A stretch of DNA of 64,000 bases from positions 7,973-71,972 of the forward strand of contig CAPAOV010000012.1 of the NCBI GenBank assembly GCA_948579355.1. The letters run 5' to 3'. The stretch comes from an uncultured Eubacterium sp. GTDB taxonomy: Bacteria; Bacillota; Clostridia; Lachnospirales; Lachnospiraceae. Both the position numbers and the translations under genes were made by a program. Of the stretch, positions 9,777-18,123 are shown piece after piece (position 1 is the first letter of the stretch; every line of letters begins with the position of its first letter). The notes beneath the pieces were generated by a model. The model saw only the letters and a program-made list of their open reading frames with translations. It was not told the DNA's origin and made no database searches.

Positions 9777-10784
9777 TCAGTCACATTTAAGTGAGTTGAT
9801 TTCCTTTTCCAATTCACCAATTGTTACCATAACTGTCTCAAAAGAAGGAATTTCTCCATAAAGCATATCTTTCATGGCATCATAGTCCATGGCTAAATCT
9901 GCTAACCGAAAAGCCGGCGGCAGCAACTTTAAACTGCCCGGAACCGCCTCTGAATATTTTGCCCATCCTCTCGGATAAAACTTCATCTTAAAGGCAACTA
10001 CCTTTTTGAGCAAATCAAGCTGTTTAAATGCTTCTTTCTTTACCATAGTCTGCGACATACAATATATATCATAATAATGTCTGGCATACCTCTGTGGAAT
10101 TTTCAGATGCTCCGGACGATTTGCCTCATGGTGTAAGATTGTCGCTTTCTCCCAAAAAGTACGCTCTGGAGCAACTGTTAATATTCTTGTTTCTTTCTGG
10201 TTAAATACTACCGGATAATACTGTGCTGCATAAGGTGTAATTACAGCTTTCTTTGCTGGTGTCCATGCTGCCAATGCACCGATTTCCAAACGTATCACAT
10301 GAAGAGTCGCTGTGTTAGTAAATAGATTTGGATATGCAAAAATTACGGTTTGCCTTTCCTTTTCATCTATGTATATCTTTGCCTCACAACCGAGTTCCAA
10401 AGATAATTCTTTCCTGACTGTTGGACAAAATTTTTCTTTCAAAAAAATCTCAGCACGTACATTAGCTTCCTTATTGAATATATCCTGCTTCGTATTAGAC
10501 CGTGGCTCCCACGGCTCATCAATATTAAATCCAAGGACACGCCAGTCCAGTATTAAGTCTATATCCTCAGAAAATCGGCTAATTAAATTAAAAGCTTTTG
10601 ACAAACTTGTACCACCTTTGAATGTGATAACATCTTTCCACTGTGAGTGATGAAATAGGTAATCTAAAGTAAAACATACCCAAAAATCTTTTTCTATAAT
10701 AGCATCATTTAGTCCCATCTTATCCGCCGTATTTCTAAATAATTCTCTTCGGTCTTTATTTGAAAGTTTTGCTATTTTTCTCAA
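9777..10784 (-). CDS. abiEii: AbiEii-type nucleotidyltransferase toxin
   Basis: About 335 residues. The family signature of a DNA polymerase beta-like nucleotidyltransferase is clear near residues 50-75: FKGGTSLSKAF followed by SRFSEDIDL. AbiEii is the toxin of a type IV toxin-antitoxin and phage abortive-infection system; related toxins modify tRNA. An ATG at 10823 is in frame but has no ribosome binding site and would overlap the antitoxin by 68 bp. A TTG at 10784 has GGAGG 11 bp upstream and shortens the overlap to 29 bp, so I prefer it. The overlap suggests translational coupling to the antitoxin gene. Confidence 0.88.
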   Translation of the reverse strand: MRKIAKLSNKDRRELFRNTADKMGLNDAIIEKDFWVCFTLDYLFHHSQWKDVITFKGGTSLSKAFNLISRFSEDIDLILDWRVLGFNIDEPWEPRSNTKQDIFNKEANVRAEIFLKEKFCPTVRKELSLELGCEAKIYIDEKERQTVIFAYPNLFTNTATLHVIRLEIGALAAWTPAKKAVITPYAAQYYPVVFNQKETRILTVAPERTFWEKATILHHEANRPEHLKIPQRYARHYYDIYCMSQTMVKKEAFKQLDLLKKVVAFKMKFYPRGWAKYSEAVPGSLKLLPPAFRLADLAMDYDAMKDMLYGEIPSFETVMVTIGELEKEINSLKCD

Positions 10785-11397
10785 TTTTTTTTTTGCCTCC
10801 ACATATTTGACGGATTGTACCATAAACCCAGTCTGTAGCTTCTGCCGCTTCTTTCAACATAGCGTCTTTATCTTCTTCGCTTAACTTAATTGAAAGTATC
10901 TCTATGATTTCTGTTGTCACATTTACCCTGCCAAGAGTCTTAAGAGCTTGTATCACTAGACCCGTCATATAAGAAAGTCCTGTGATTTCTTTATTTGTTC
11001 GATGTTTGAATTCGAGTTTTGTAGAATTCCACTCATAAGTTTTATAAGGGCCATCACTGACATAGGACCAGACGGCTGTTACCTGAGTAGATAACCCCAA
11101 TTGATTCAATGCTGTATTGCCACACGGAACAATCGTCCAGTGATAACTACGAGCCAAAGCCTTTGCCACTGCATCCGGATTAACGGCAACATATTCCTTT
11201 AAAAAATCGCTATACTTTGGCTTCTCAAATATGCCGTTTAAAATTCGCCGCAAAGTTCCATTCTGTGTAAGGCGTTGCAAGCTTTTCCGAATTGTAGGCA
11301 TATCTGCTATATCTGCAAAATCTGAGGAAGCAAAAACAGTACCTGCTTCTGCATTCAAAATACGCTCCCGTATCTGCGTTATATACCCTCTGTCCAT
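10756..11397 (-). CDS. abiEi: AbiEi-type antitoxin/transcriptional regulator
   Basis: A 213-residue protein that begins with a winged-helix-like DNA-binding region (FASSDFADIADMPTIRKSLQRLTQNGTLRRI) and continues with an AbiEi-type C-terminal domain. It lies immediately upstream of the nucleotidyltransferase toxin and overlaps it. In characterised AbiE systems the antitoxin opposes toxicity and represses its own promoter through inverted repeats, and a matching repeat lies upstream of this gene. The ATG at 11397 follows AGAGGTGAT. Confidence 0.85.
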   Translation of the reverse strand: MDRGYITQIRERILNAEAGTVFASSDFADIADMPTIRKSLQRLTQNGTLRRILNGIFEKPKYSDFLKEYVAVNPDAVAKALARSYHWTIVPCGNTALNQLGLSTQVTAVWSYVSDGPYKTYEWNSTKLEFKHRTNKEITGLSYMTGLVIQALKTLGRVNVTTEIIEILSIKLSEEDKDAMLKEAAEATDWVYGTIRQICGGKKKIEKNSKTFK

Positions 11398-11409
11398 CTT
11401 ATCACCTCT

Positions 11410-11447
11410 TTTATGTCACGTATATTGTATAATATTTGTGACATAAA
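11410..11447 (-). promoter_or_regulatory. Perfect inverted-repeat operator of the abiE pair
   Basis: TTTATGTCAC (11410-11419) and GTGACATAAA (11438-11447) are exact reverse complements separated by 18 bp of AT-rich sequence that contains -10-like hexamers. It sits 13 bp upstream of the antitoxin start, a placement suited to autorepression. Confidence 0.7.
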
Positions 11448-11539
11448 TACAATAATCAATTTTAAATATTTTGTAGTATTCCCGATGAAGCAAATGAGTT
11501 ATCCGTTCAATATTGTTTTTCTTTTTTTTGAAAATAGAT

Positions 11540-11580
11540 ACAAAAAGGACATCCACCTGAATAAAAGATGAGATGTCCTT
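11540..11580 (-). terminator. Rho-independent terminator of the GH10 gene
   Basis: Read on the minus strand, AAGGACATC (11580-11572) pairs perfectly with GATGTCCTT (11553-11545) across an 18-nt loop and is followed by TTTTTG. It lies 37 bp past the xylanase stop codon. Confidence 0.8.
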
Positions 11581-11616
11581 CGGTATGTACGCTATTCAAT
11601 TTTATATATAAAGCAG

Positions 11617-13146
11617 TCAACCCTTTGCGGCTTCAATGAAAGCGAAGAAAGAAGCTTTTGGCTCCGTGATATTTTCTCCGAACAAGAGCGGTTCGCATGG
11701 GGCGCGCCATGAAGTACTGTCGCAGAGCCCCCACAGTGTGACACTTGTTATACCCTTTGGATTTACGGATTTATCGCGATTCTTCTGTTTTGCGACAATT
11801 GTTTTCATGAGGTTTTTAACAAATTTTTCCTGATGGGCGTCCGTCTCGTTTTCATCCTTAAACGAATATGAAGCGTTGGAGCCCTCCGTATCAAAGTTAA
11901 TCGTAAAGTCAAGTTCGGTAATTTGGATTTCATATCCGGAAGCAAGGAATTTCTCTAATGCTTCGCCGTATTGCTGCACGGTAGGAACTTTAACGTCAAC
12001 GTGGCTCTGCATGCCGATGCCGCCGCAGATTTTAGCAGGTTCGCCCTGATTGATAAAGTTGACGAGATCGAGTGTTTCCTCAACTCCGAAATAAGTGTTA
12101 TAGTCGTTATAGAAAAGTGTTACCTTGTCCTGCACATCGTAACTCTTCAATATCTCGTAAGCGATTTCAAACGCCTTTTTCACATAGGATGGTGATTTGC
12201 CTTTATTGCCGTAAACGCCGTCCCAATTTTTTTTCCCAAAGGACATACGATGTAAATATTCATTTACGACATCCCATGCATAGACGATACTGCCGGCCGT
12301 TCCGGTCAGGGATTTTTCGCGATTCATTACGTGTGCCATCACGTTATGGATATAGAAATCCAGACGGGCGTCCATAATAGCGGTAGAGACAACGGAAGAA
12401 CCCTGATAGTTTTTCGTAAAGAACCAACTTGGCGTCTGGCTGTGCCACACTAACGTGTGAGCGCGCATTTTCAGTCCGTTCTTTGCCGCAACAGATAAAG
12501 CGCCGTCGACCTCTTTAAAGTTTAACTGTGGAACAGTTGCTTCCGGATAACCCTCCGGAACGTAATATCCTTTTGCTTTGGCGTCTGCGATGGAAAGCGT
12601 CTTCGCAGAAGAACCGAGAATGTTATCCGGTTTCATTTCGTTTTCCAAAGTAAAGCTGTTATAATGCTTTTTAATAAATGACAACGTTTTTGCCGTTCTC
12701 AGTTCGCGCGGAGAAGAGCTGCCATAATTTACAGCGGCGCCCATATACGGGAAAATATCTTTATATGTATTGATAATGCTTGGTGTGGCTACGGTTTTCT
12801 TCTTTAATACTTTTACTTTACATTTTAACTTATATGTTTTTTTGCGGATTTTAACTTTACAGGTTACGGTTGCCGTTCCCTTTTTCAATCCTTTTACTTT
12901 GCAGGAAGTTTTCTTTTTCTTAGTCAGTTTGACGATTTTTTTCTTATTTGTCTTCCATGTTACTTTTGCTTTCTTTCCGGCGCGGGAAAGTTTTATTGTT
13001 TTTGTTTTACCTTTTGTAACTTTTATTGTCTTTTTGGATAATTTTGGTTTTTTCGCTTTGGCTTCCAAATCTCCGGTCGGTGCAATCGACACCAGACAGA
13101 GACCGAAAATGACTGCGTGCGAGGCAATTTTTTTTATCAGTTTCAT
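11617..13146 (-). CDS. Secreted endo-1,4-beta-xylanase, GH10, with N-terminal Ig-like domain
   Basis: A 509-residue protein. Residues 1-28 form a signal peptide, about 30-117 a very lysine-rich Big_2-type domain (VTWKTNKKKIVKL, KGTATVTCKV), and about 125-505 the GH10 barrel. Catalytic residues are visible: the acid/base in YAWDVVNEY (E about 296) and the nucleophile in QITELDF (E about 409); the substrate-binding HTLVWHSQTPSWF is intact. It hydrolyses internal xylan bonds outside the cell. The start is ATG at 13146 with GGAG 8 bp upstream; a GTG at 13155 overlaps that site and is less likely. There is no LPXTG or SLH anchor, so the cationic domain may hold it to the wall. Confidence 0.93.
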   Translation of the reverse strand: MKLIKKIASHAVIFGLCLVSIAPTGDLEAKAKKPKLSKKTIKVTKGKTKTIKLSRAGKKAKVTWKTNKKKIVKLTKKKKTSCKVKGLKKGTATVTCKVKIRKKTYKLKCKVKVLKKKTVATPSIINTYKDIFPYMGAAVNYGSSSPRELRTAKTLSFIKKHYNSFTLENEMKPDNILGSSAKTLSIADAKAKGYYVPEGYPEATVPQLNFKEVDGALSVAAKNGLKMRAHTLVWHSQTPSWFFTKNYQGSSVVSTAIMDARLDFYIHNVMAHVMNREKSLTGTAGSIVYAWDVVNEYLHRMSFGKKNWDGVYGNKGKSPSYVKKAFEIAYEILKSYDVQDKVTLFYNDYNTYFGVEETLDLVNFINQGEPAKICGGIGMQSHVDVKVPTVQQYGEALEKFLASGYEIQITELDFTINFDTEGSNASYSFKDENETDAHQEKFVKNLMKTIVAKQKNRDKSVNPKGITSVTLWGLCDSTSWRAPCEPLLFGENITEPKASFFAFIEAAKG

Positions 13147-13191
13147 AGATGACACTCCTTTTCAATTTTTGTGGGCGTTCAGCCTGTTTCC

Positions 13192-13220
13192 ATTATAATC
13201 AGATACGGCGGAAATGGCAA
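13192..13220 (-). promoter_or_regulatory. Promoter of the GH10 gene
   Basis: On the minus strand TTGCCA (13220-13215) is followed after 17 bp by a consensus TATAAT (13197-13192), about 45 bp upstream of the ATG. Confidence 0.65.
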
Positions 13221-13254
13221 ATAAAAATTTGTGTCAATATGGCAAGGAGTGATA

Positions 13255-13283
13255 TTGACGCTTTCCGTATTCAGTGATAATAT
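13255..13283 (+). promoter_or_regulatory. Promoter of the CE1 esterase gene
   Basis: TTGACG (13255-13260), a 17-bp spacer, then TAATAT (13278-13283). It diverges from the GH10 promoter. Transcription from here would include about 260 nt of leader before the CE1 start. Confidence 0.6.
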
Positions 13284-13295
13284 AAATATGTTGAA

Positions 13296-13509
13296 TGTTG
13301 GGGTCAAAAGGTATTTTGCCCCCAACAAATGATGCGAATTGCTTCGTTGTTTCACAACTCCCGCAATTCTTCAAACATTCGAAATCCGCCGATTTACTGC
13401 GTAAATCGCTACTTTCTCATGTTTGGCGGGTCTCAAGGTCACATGCAAGATAAGTTCGTCAGAACTTATTTATCATGCAAGCATGAACGGCATTTTGACC
13501 TTTTGACCC
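13296..13509. repeat. Hairpin-rich MITE-like element in the CE1 leader
   Basis: The ends carry a perfect 12-bp inverted repeat, GGGTCAAAAGGT (13301-13312) and ACCTTTTGACCC (13498-13509). Internal hairpins are TGTTGGGG/CCCCAACA (13296-13327), GATTTAC/GTAAATC (13391-13407) and ATAAGTTC/GAACTTAT (13450-13469); the last is flanked by direct CATGCAAG repeats. ATGTTG occurs just outside both ends and could be a target duplication. No protein is convincingly encoded, although a frame is open through it. A shortened relative occurs at 9641-9682. It could be a mobile repeat, a regulatory leader, or both. Confidence 0.6.
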
Positions 13510-13550
13510 TAGCATCATGTTGTAAAACTATATTGTTAGAGGAGGAAGAG

Positions 13551-14807
13551 ATGAAAAAATCATGTAAACAGACGCTGAGTGTATGTCTTTCCCTTGCTAT
13601 GGCAGTATGCACACTTGCTACCGGCCCTTTGGAGGCACAAGGAAAGGCAAGGTTAAAAGTAAGGAAAATGAATCTGACGGTAGGGCAGAAAAAGAAAATT
13701 GTCATAAAAGGCAAGAAGAAAAAGGCAAAATATACCTTTTCTTCATCTGCCAAAGCGCGGGCGTCAGTTTCAAAGAAAGGTATCGTTAAGGCAAAGAAAG
13801 CCGGTAAAGCAACGATTACCGTCAAAGAAAAGAATAAGAAAAAGATTCGCAGAGTAGGGCGGATTGCCGTGATTATTAAGGCGAAAGCCCAAAATAAGCC
13901 GACGCCGTCTGTTACGCTGGACAATACGGTTTCGTCAACAGCAACCGCTACGCCGACGGTGACGCCGACTAGCAGTCCGACACAGAGACCAACGCTAAAA
14001 CCGACGGCAACGCCATTTCCGGAGGACCCTGATTTTGCGGTGCCGAGAAATGCGACTACAAAATATGAAGGACGCGGCGGCGAAGTAGAGGAATTTACAT
14101 ATGACTCTACTGCGATTGCAGAGGGAGAGACGGTGCAGCGTCGCGCTATGGTCGCTCTTCCAAGCGGTTATAAGACGACAAAGAAATATCCGGTAGTTTA
14201 CGCGCTGCACGGATTTAACGGCTGGGAAAATTCGATGATAACGGATGGCGCGCCTCATGTGTCATGGAATGCATCTGCGGAAGATACGGTAAAAGACGTT
14301 ATTCTTGTCTGCCCGAATGTTTGCGCGAATAAATCGGGACAACAGGAAGTGGGCGCTTATGATAATTTCATAAACGATTTGATACAGTGTTTGATGCCTG
14401 CAATTGAAAAGAAATATTCTGTCCTGACAGGAAGAGAGAACACGGCGATATGGGGATTTTCCATGGGCGGCCGCGAGAGTCTTCAGATAGGTTTCAAAAG
14501 ACCGGATTTATTTGGTTACATAGGAGCGTTTTGTGCGGCTCCGGGTGTAATTGAATATCTTTCAAAAGAAAATTTTAAACTTCCGGACGAGTATAAGGAC
14601 AACACGTTAATTTTAATTGCCAAAGGCGCTAACGATAATCTGGTCGGAGACAATCCACTGCTTTATCACAAGACGCTCGAGGAAACAAAAACGCCGCATC
14701 TGTACTATGAGACAATGGGTATGGGTGGCGGAGGACATCACAAAAATGTCTTCCTGCACGGATATTACAATCTGCTCGTAAGAGCATTTCCCGCAAATAA
14801 ACAATAA
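13551..14807 (+). CDS. Secreted carbohydrate esterase, CE1 (feruloyl/acetyl-xylan esterase type), with Ig-like domain
   Basis: A 418-residue protein: signal peptide (1-27), lysine-rich Big_2-type domain (30-110), Thr/Pro linker (115-165) and an alpha/beta-hydrolase esterase domain (170-415). The nucleophile elbow is GFSMGGRES (Ser about 303), with YPVVYALHGFNG near the oxyanion hole and the catalytic His in the GGGGHHKNVF region. CE1 enzymes remove ferulate or acetate from arabinoxylan, which fits the divergent xylanase next to it. The start is ATG at 13551 with GAGGAGG upstream; the frame stays open back to 13329 through the repeat element, but that part lacks secretion features. Confidence 0.88.
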   Translation: MKKSCKQTLSVCLSLAMAVCTLATGPLEAQGKARLKVRKMNLTVGQKKKIVIKGKKKKAKYTFSSSAKARASVSKKGIVKAKKAGKATITVKEKNKKKIRRVGRIAVIIKAKAQNKPTPSVTLDNTVSSTATATPTVTPTSSPTQRPTLKPTATPFPEDPDFAVPRNATTKYEGRGGEVEEFTYDSTAIAEGETVQRRAMVALPSGYKTTKKYPVVYALHGFNGWENSMITDGAPHVSWNASAEDTVKDVILVCPNVCANKSGQQEVGAYDNFINDLIQCLMPAIEKKYSVLTGRENTAIWGFSMGGRESLQIGFKRPDLFGYIGAFCAAPGVIEYLSKENFKLPDEYKDNTLILIAKGANDNLVGDNPLLYHKTLEETKTPHLYYETMGMGGGGHHKNVFLHGYYNLLVRAFPANKQ

Positions 14808-14840
14808 CAAAAAAATAAAAAACAGAAATGAGGATTTAAT

Positions 14841-15440
14841 ATGAAACGATTAGTAGCAGCTTTATGTATATGTTTATCTTTAATTTTGGTTGGATGTTCC
14901 GAAGATAGTAATGAAATTGCCAATTCATCAAACGGTTCTTCAACAACAACAGAAAATGACGCAAAGAATGCTTCGTCACCGACGGCAGCTCCGACGCCGG
15001 AGCCGGCAGCAAAAGAGCTTTCACTGAAAGACGAAGGCAAGGTTGGCGACTGGGAGATTTGTGTAAAAAAAGTTGCTGTAAAAAATAAGATAAACAACGG
15101 TAAATATCGTTACTTTAAGGCAGAGAAAGGACAGACATATGTTGTTCTCACTGTTACGGTAAAAAATGCAGGAAAAGAAAAAGAGAAATTTCTGCCATAT
15201 GTAGGAATTAAAGGAAGAATGATTCAGGCGTTAATTACATCAGCAGATAACCAAGAATATAAGCCGACGCAGTTATTGGGTTATAACAAGGATTTAGTTG
15301 ACAAGTCGATGAATACATCAGAGAAAAAGACAGGAACCATTGCTTTCCAGATTCCGAAAAAAGCAGCGAAAGACAAGAAAAATCTCAAATTAAGTTTTGA
15401 AAAGGGAGAGGAAAAACTGCTCTATTCCCTTGGGAAATAA
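14841..15440 (+). CDS. Lipoprotein with DUF4352-type domain
   Basis: A 199-residue protein. The N-terminal hydrophobic stretch ends in the lipobox LILVGC, so it should be lipid-anchored at the outer face of the membrane. A Ser/Thr/Pro-rich linker (about 22-55) leads to a beta-rich domain with YVVLTVTVKNAGKE, the hallmark of DUF4352 Ig-like domains. The function is unknown. It lies 33 bp after the CE1 gene and has a GAGG ribosome binding site. Confidence 0.8.
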   Translation: MKRLVAALCICLSLILVGCSEDSNEIANSSNGSSTTTENDAKNASSPTAAPTPEPAAKELSLKDEGKVGDWEICVKKVAVKNKINNGKYRYFKAEKGQTYVVLTVTVKNAGKEKEKFLPYVGIKGRMIQALITSADNQEYKPTQLLGYNKDLVDKSMNTSEKKTGTIAFQIPKKAAKDKKNLKLSFEKGEEKLLYSLGK

Positions 15441-15459
15441 AGCAGTTTCAGCAGTATTT
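15414..15459 (+). terminator. Hairpin overlapping the lipoprotein stop codon
   Basis: AAACTGCT (15414-15421) pairs with AGCAGTTT (15441-15448), with an inner TTCCC/GGGAA stem, followed by a T-run at about 15455-15459. The left arm lies inside the last codons of the gene. Confidence 0.7.
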
Positions 15460-16329
15460 TTACGATGGGTTTAAGGCGCTGCGCTCAACATAAAGACTTC
15501 CTCCGGAGCGGGCGTCAACATACCATTTTACAAGAGTAAGAGTTTCCTGTTCGATTTCGATACAGGTAATGAGATAAGGATGGACACAGCTTCCCGTATT
15601 AAGATAAGGGGAGTGCGTTGGATTTTCCATTGTCATTGGACGATGCGTATGTCCGGCGATAAGTGTCCGTCCGTTTTTTTGCGCCCATTTTGTCAGCTTT
15701 TTTTCCGTGCGCTGTTTGGAAGTATAGTTTTTTGCAGCGCTGGTGGGGTCTAAAATTCCAATCTGTTCTAACGGTTTCCACACATAGCGCACGAGAAAAC
15801 GATTGACGGGCCACAGGCTGGAGTTGAGCAGAGACGCCTGATGGCCATGGGTCAGATACAGCCGTTCCCGCCTGTCCGGATTTTCCAGAATAAGTCCGGA
15901 ATAAAAAGTTATGTCCGGAAAGAGAGGCAGGGAGCACTGACTGGAAGAACAGTAAAAAGAGGCGCATTTTTTTTTCGAAAAGGAGGCGCTCTTTTTTACA
16001 ATATCATGGTTTCCATATATCATATATAGCCGGTTATCACAATAGAATCGGGAAAGGAGCTGAAACACTTCACTGTGGATTTCTTTAATCTGCTCCATCT
16101 TCCGATTCTCCCAGAGTTCGTCGCCGTCTCCCAGTTCAATATAGGTAAAGCCGTTTTTGTAATAGTGCTTTAGTGCCGCAATATAGAGATGCTGGTTTTT
16201 CAAAAAATTGTCATTGTTCGTCCCATTTCCCCGATGGCAGTCGCTGAACAGTACATATTTGCTTTCTGCATTCAGGGGGAGAATGGGAACGTGTTGAAAT
16301 GCGTTGTCAAGTCTTTTCTGATAGCCCAC
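15460..16329 (-). CDS. Metallophosphoesterase
   Basis: A 289-residue calcineurin-like phosphoesterase with the full metal-binding signature: FSDCHRGNG, ELGDGDE, IYGNHD and AGHTHRP. The substrate cannot be told; UDP-2,3-diacylglucosamine hydrolase-like and nucleotide phosphatases share these motifs. The start is GTG at 16329, with AGAGGTGA just upstream, only 4 bp after the stop of the preceding gene, so the two are one operon. The frame is open further upstream, inside the DUF4474 gene, but that part is antisense-like noise. Confidence 0.85.
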   Translation of the reverse strand: MGYQKRLDNAFQHVPILPLNAESKYVLFSDCHRGNGTNNDNFLKNQHLYIAALKHYYKNGFTYIELGDGDELWENRKMEQIKEIHSEVFQLLSRFYCDNRLYMIYGNHDIVKKSASFSKKKCASFYCSSSQCSLPLFPDITFYSGLILENPDRRERLYLTHGHQASLLNSSLWPVNRFLVRYVWKPLEQIGILDPTSAAKNYTSKQRTEKKLTKWAQKNGRTLIAGHTHRPMTMENPTHSPYLNTGSCVHPYLITCIEIEQETLTLVKWYVDARSGGSLYVERSALNPS

Positions 16330-16333
16330 AAAA

Positions 16334-17218
16334 TCACCTCTTCCTTTTCGGGAAATGGCGCAGGCGCAGCAGATGGCGGCATATCCATGGCAGGTAAAAA
16401 TAAAGATACAAAATCGAATCGCAGCTATTGTGGCAAAAGCGGGTGACAAAGCAAAACAGCCGGCAATTCATACGGTTGAGACATTGCACAAACCATCTTT
16501 GTACGCGTTTCCAAAGGGAAAGCTTTGGCGTACAATCAGGGAAATGAAAGTATACCGTTGTCAAGTAGGAAAAGATTTCGCTGCAATCTACGCCGGTATC
16601 CCAGAGCGCTTCGAGGAAAGCATTTTTCATTTCCATATTCGGGAATTGGATGGAAACATTTAAACAAAGCTGCGAGGGTTTTGAAAAAGTTCCCACATCA
16701 AAGATAGTGAGCCACCAATGCTCATCCCGCAGGGAAGCGACGCGTCTTCCGTCACGCCACAGTTCGGTTGTTATATCTAACATTTCACATCCGTCGGCGG
16801 CATGGAACGTTGTATTATTCCAATCTTTCCTGTCGACTATCCCATCTGCATGATAGACGCCAGCCTCACAGCCGGTGCAGATACCGTACTGGCCTTTCCA
16901 AATCTGAATCAACCATGTTTTCCCGTTATAGTCAAAATGGACGGGAAGCGTTTCGTACACCATATTGAAATATGGCGCCGCCCTGTCAAAAAGCTTCCGA
17001 TAACCAAAATCTTTTTGCCATGCGTCCCTGCGCGTACTGAAGACATCCCATTCGGGTACATAGCAATAGCCGAGAGGAGCAGTCAGCGAATCAAGCAGTT
17101 GGAATTTGTCGCAGGCGGACATACAGCAAAGGCGGCAGAGGATTTTTCTTTTCCGCCAAAAGTGAAACAGAGCGAACAGGCAAAGGAAAATGATTATAAT
17201 ACCAAAAAGATAGTACAT
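16334..17218 (-). CDS. DUF4474 domain membrane-anchored protein
   Basis: A 294-residue protein with an N-terminal membrane segment (YYLFGIIIIFLCLFALFHFW), then a cysteine-containing loop and a globular domain resembling DUF4474 (FDYNGKTWLIQIWKGQYGICTGCEAGVY, WWLTIFDVG). The C-terminus is rich in Cys, Phe and Arg. No enzymatic function is known to me. The ATG at 17218 follows GGAG. It is the first gene of an operon with the phosphoesterase, which suggests a joint role. Confidence 0.75.
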   Translation of the reverse strand: MYYLFGIIIIFLCLFALFHFWRKRKILCRLCCMSACDKFQLLDSLTAPLGYCYVPEWDVFSTRRDAWQKDFGYRKLFDRAAPYFNMVYETLPVHFDYNGKTWLIQIWKGQYGICTGCEAGVYHADGIVDRKDWNNTTFHAADGCEMLDITTELWRDGRRVASLRDEHWWLTIFDVGTFSKPSQLCLNVSIQFPNMEMKNAFLEALWDTGVDCSEIFSYLTTVYFHFPDCTPKLSLWKRVQRWFVQCLNRMNCRLFCFVTRFCHNSCDSILYLYFYLPWICRHLLRLRHFPKRKR

Positions 17219-17317
17219 ACCGTTCTCCAATCTTTCGTTAGTTAATTTTATAATATGCAAAAATATGTCGAAATGTGAAAGGGCAGATGTATGAAAAATA
17301 ACGCTAAAGTTACAACT

Positions 17318-17349
17318 TTGATACAAAAAGGTGTTATTTTTGGTATAAT
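17318..17349 (+). promoter_or_regulatory. Extended -10 promoter of the two-component operon
   Basis: TGGTATAAT (17341-17349) is a full extended -10 element. The best -35-like hexamer, TTGATA (17318-17323), is 20 bp away, so the extended -10 probably dominates. Confidence 0.55.
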
Positions 17350-17448
17350 GATACTAAAATTGCGGAAGTTATGAAACAACGGAGCAATCCAAAGTATCAT
17401 ATAATACAGATAAGAAACTGAAAAGATGAAAATAAAGTGGGAGACGAT

Positions 17449-18123
17449 ATGAATAAAATTTTAATTGTGGAAGATGAAGAGGCAATTGCAAAGCTGATAT
17501 GTATGAGCCTCAAAAATGCCGGATATGACTGCGACGTGTCAAACGATGGGCAGGAGGGTGCGGACAAAATGCAGGCGGGGCACTATGATTTGTGCATTCT
17601 TGATATCATGCTGCCCGGAATCAATGGTTATGAATTGTTGGAGTATGCAAAAAGTATCGGTCTGCCAGTAATTTTTTTAACTGCCAAGAGAGAGACAGCA
17701 GACAAGGTACGCGGTCTGCGCAAAGGAGCGGACGATTATATTACGAAGCCTTTTGAAGTAGTGGAATTATTGGCAAGAGTCGAAAATGTGCTCCGGCGCC
17801 TAAATAAGACGTCGCAGAGTATTGATATTTTAGATTTGCATATTGATATTGTGTCGCGTACAGTAACAAAAAATGGAAAACCGCTGCGGCTCACGTACAA
17901 AGAATTTGACCTTTTGTTACTATTTGCCCGAAATCCCAATACGGCGCTATATCGGGAGGTAATTTACGAACACGTATGGCAGAGCACCTATATGGGAGAC
18001 AGCAGAACGGTTGATTTGCACGTTCAGAGACTGCGCAGGAAAGCGGGTTTGGAAAAGCAAATCGAGGCCGTTTACAAGATTGGATACCGGCTGACGATTG
18101 AGAAAGCGGATGGACAAGTATGA
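17449..18123 (+). CDS. OmpR/PhoB-family response regulator
   Basis: A 224-residue regulator. The receiver domain shows the acidic pocket VEDEE, the phosphorylated Asp in LCILDIMLPG (about residue 50) and the conserved Lys in TKPFEV; the C-terminal winged helix ends in DLHVQRLRRKAG and YKIGYRL. The ATG at 17449 has GGGAG upstream. Its stop overlaps the start of the kinase gene (ATGA), so both proteins are made together. With VanY in the same operon it probably senses cell-wall stress. Confidence 0.95.
   Translation: MNKILIVEDEEAIAKLICMSLKNAGYDCDVSNDGQEGADKMQAGHYDLCILDIMLPGINGYELLEYAKSIGLPVIFLTAKRETADKVRGLRKGADDYITKPFEVVELLARVENVLRRLNKTSQSIDILDLHIDIVSRTVTKNGKPLRLTYKEFDLLLLFARNPNTALYREVIYEHVWQSTYMGDSRTVDLHVQRLRRKAGLEKQIEAVYKIGYRLTIEKADGQV

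Noticed and set aside
13329..13550. N-terminal extension of the CE1 gene through the repeat element
   Set aside because: The start at 13551 has a strong GAGGAGG site and begins a normal signal peptide; the extension is made of the hairpin repeat and would destroy secretion.
16355..17245. Several plus-strand open frames opposite the DUF4474 gene
   Set aside because: They mirror a gene with signal, membrane segment and ribosome site on the other strand, and they show no motif.
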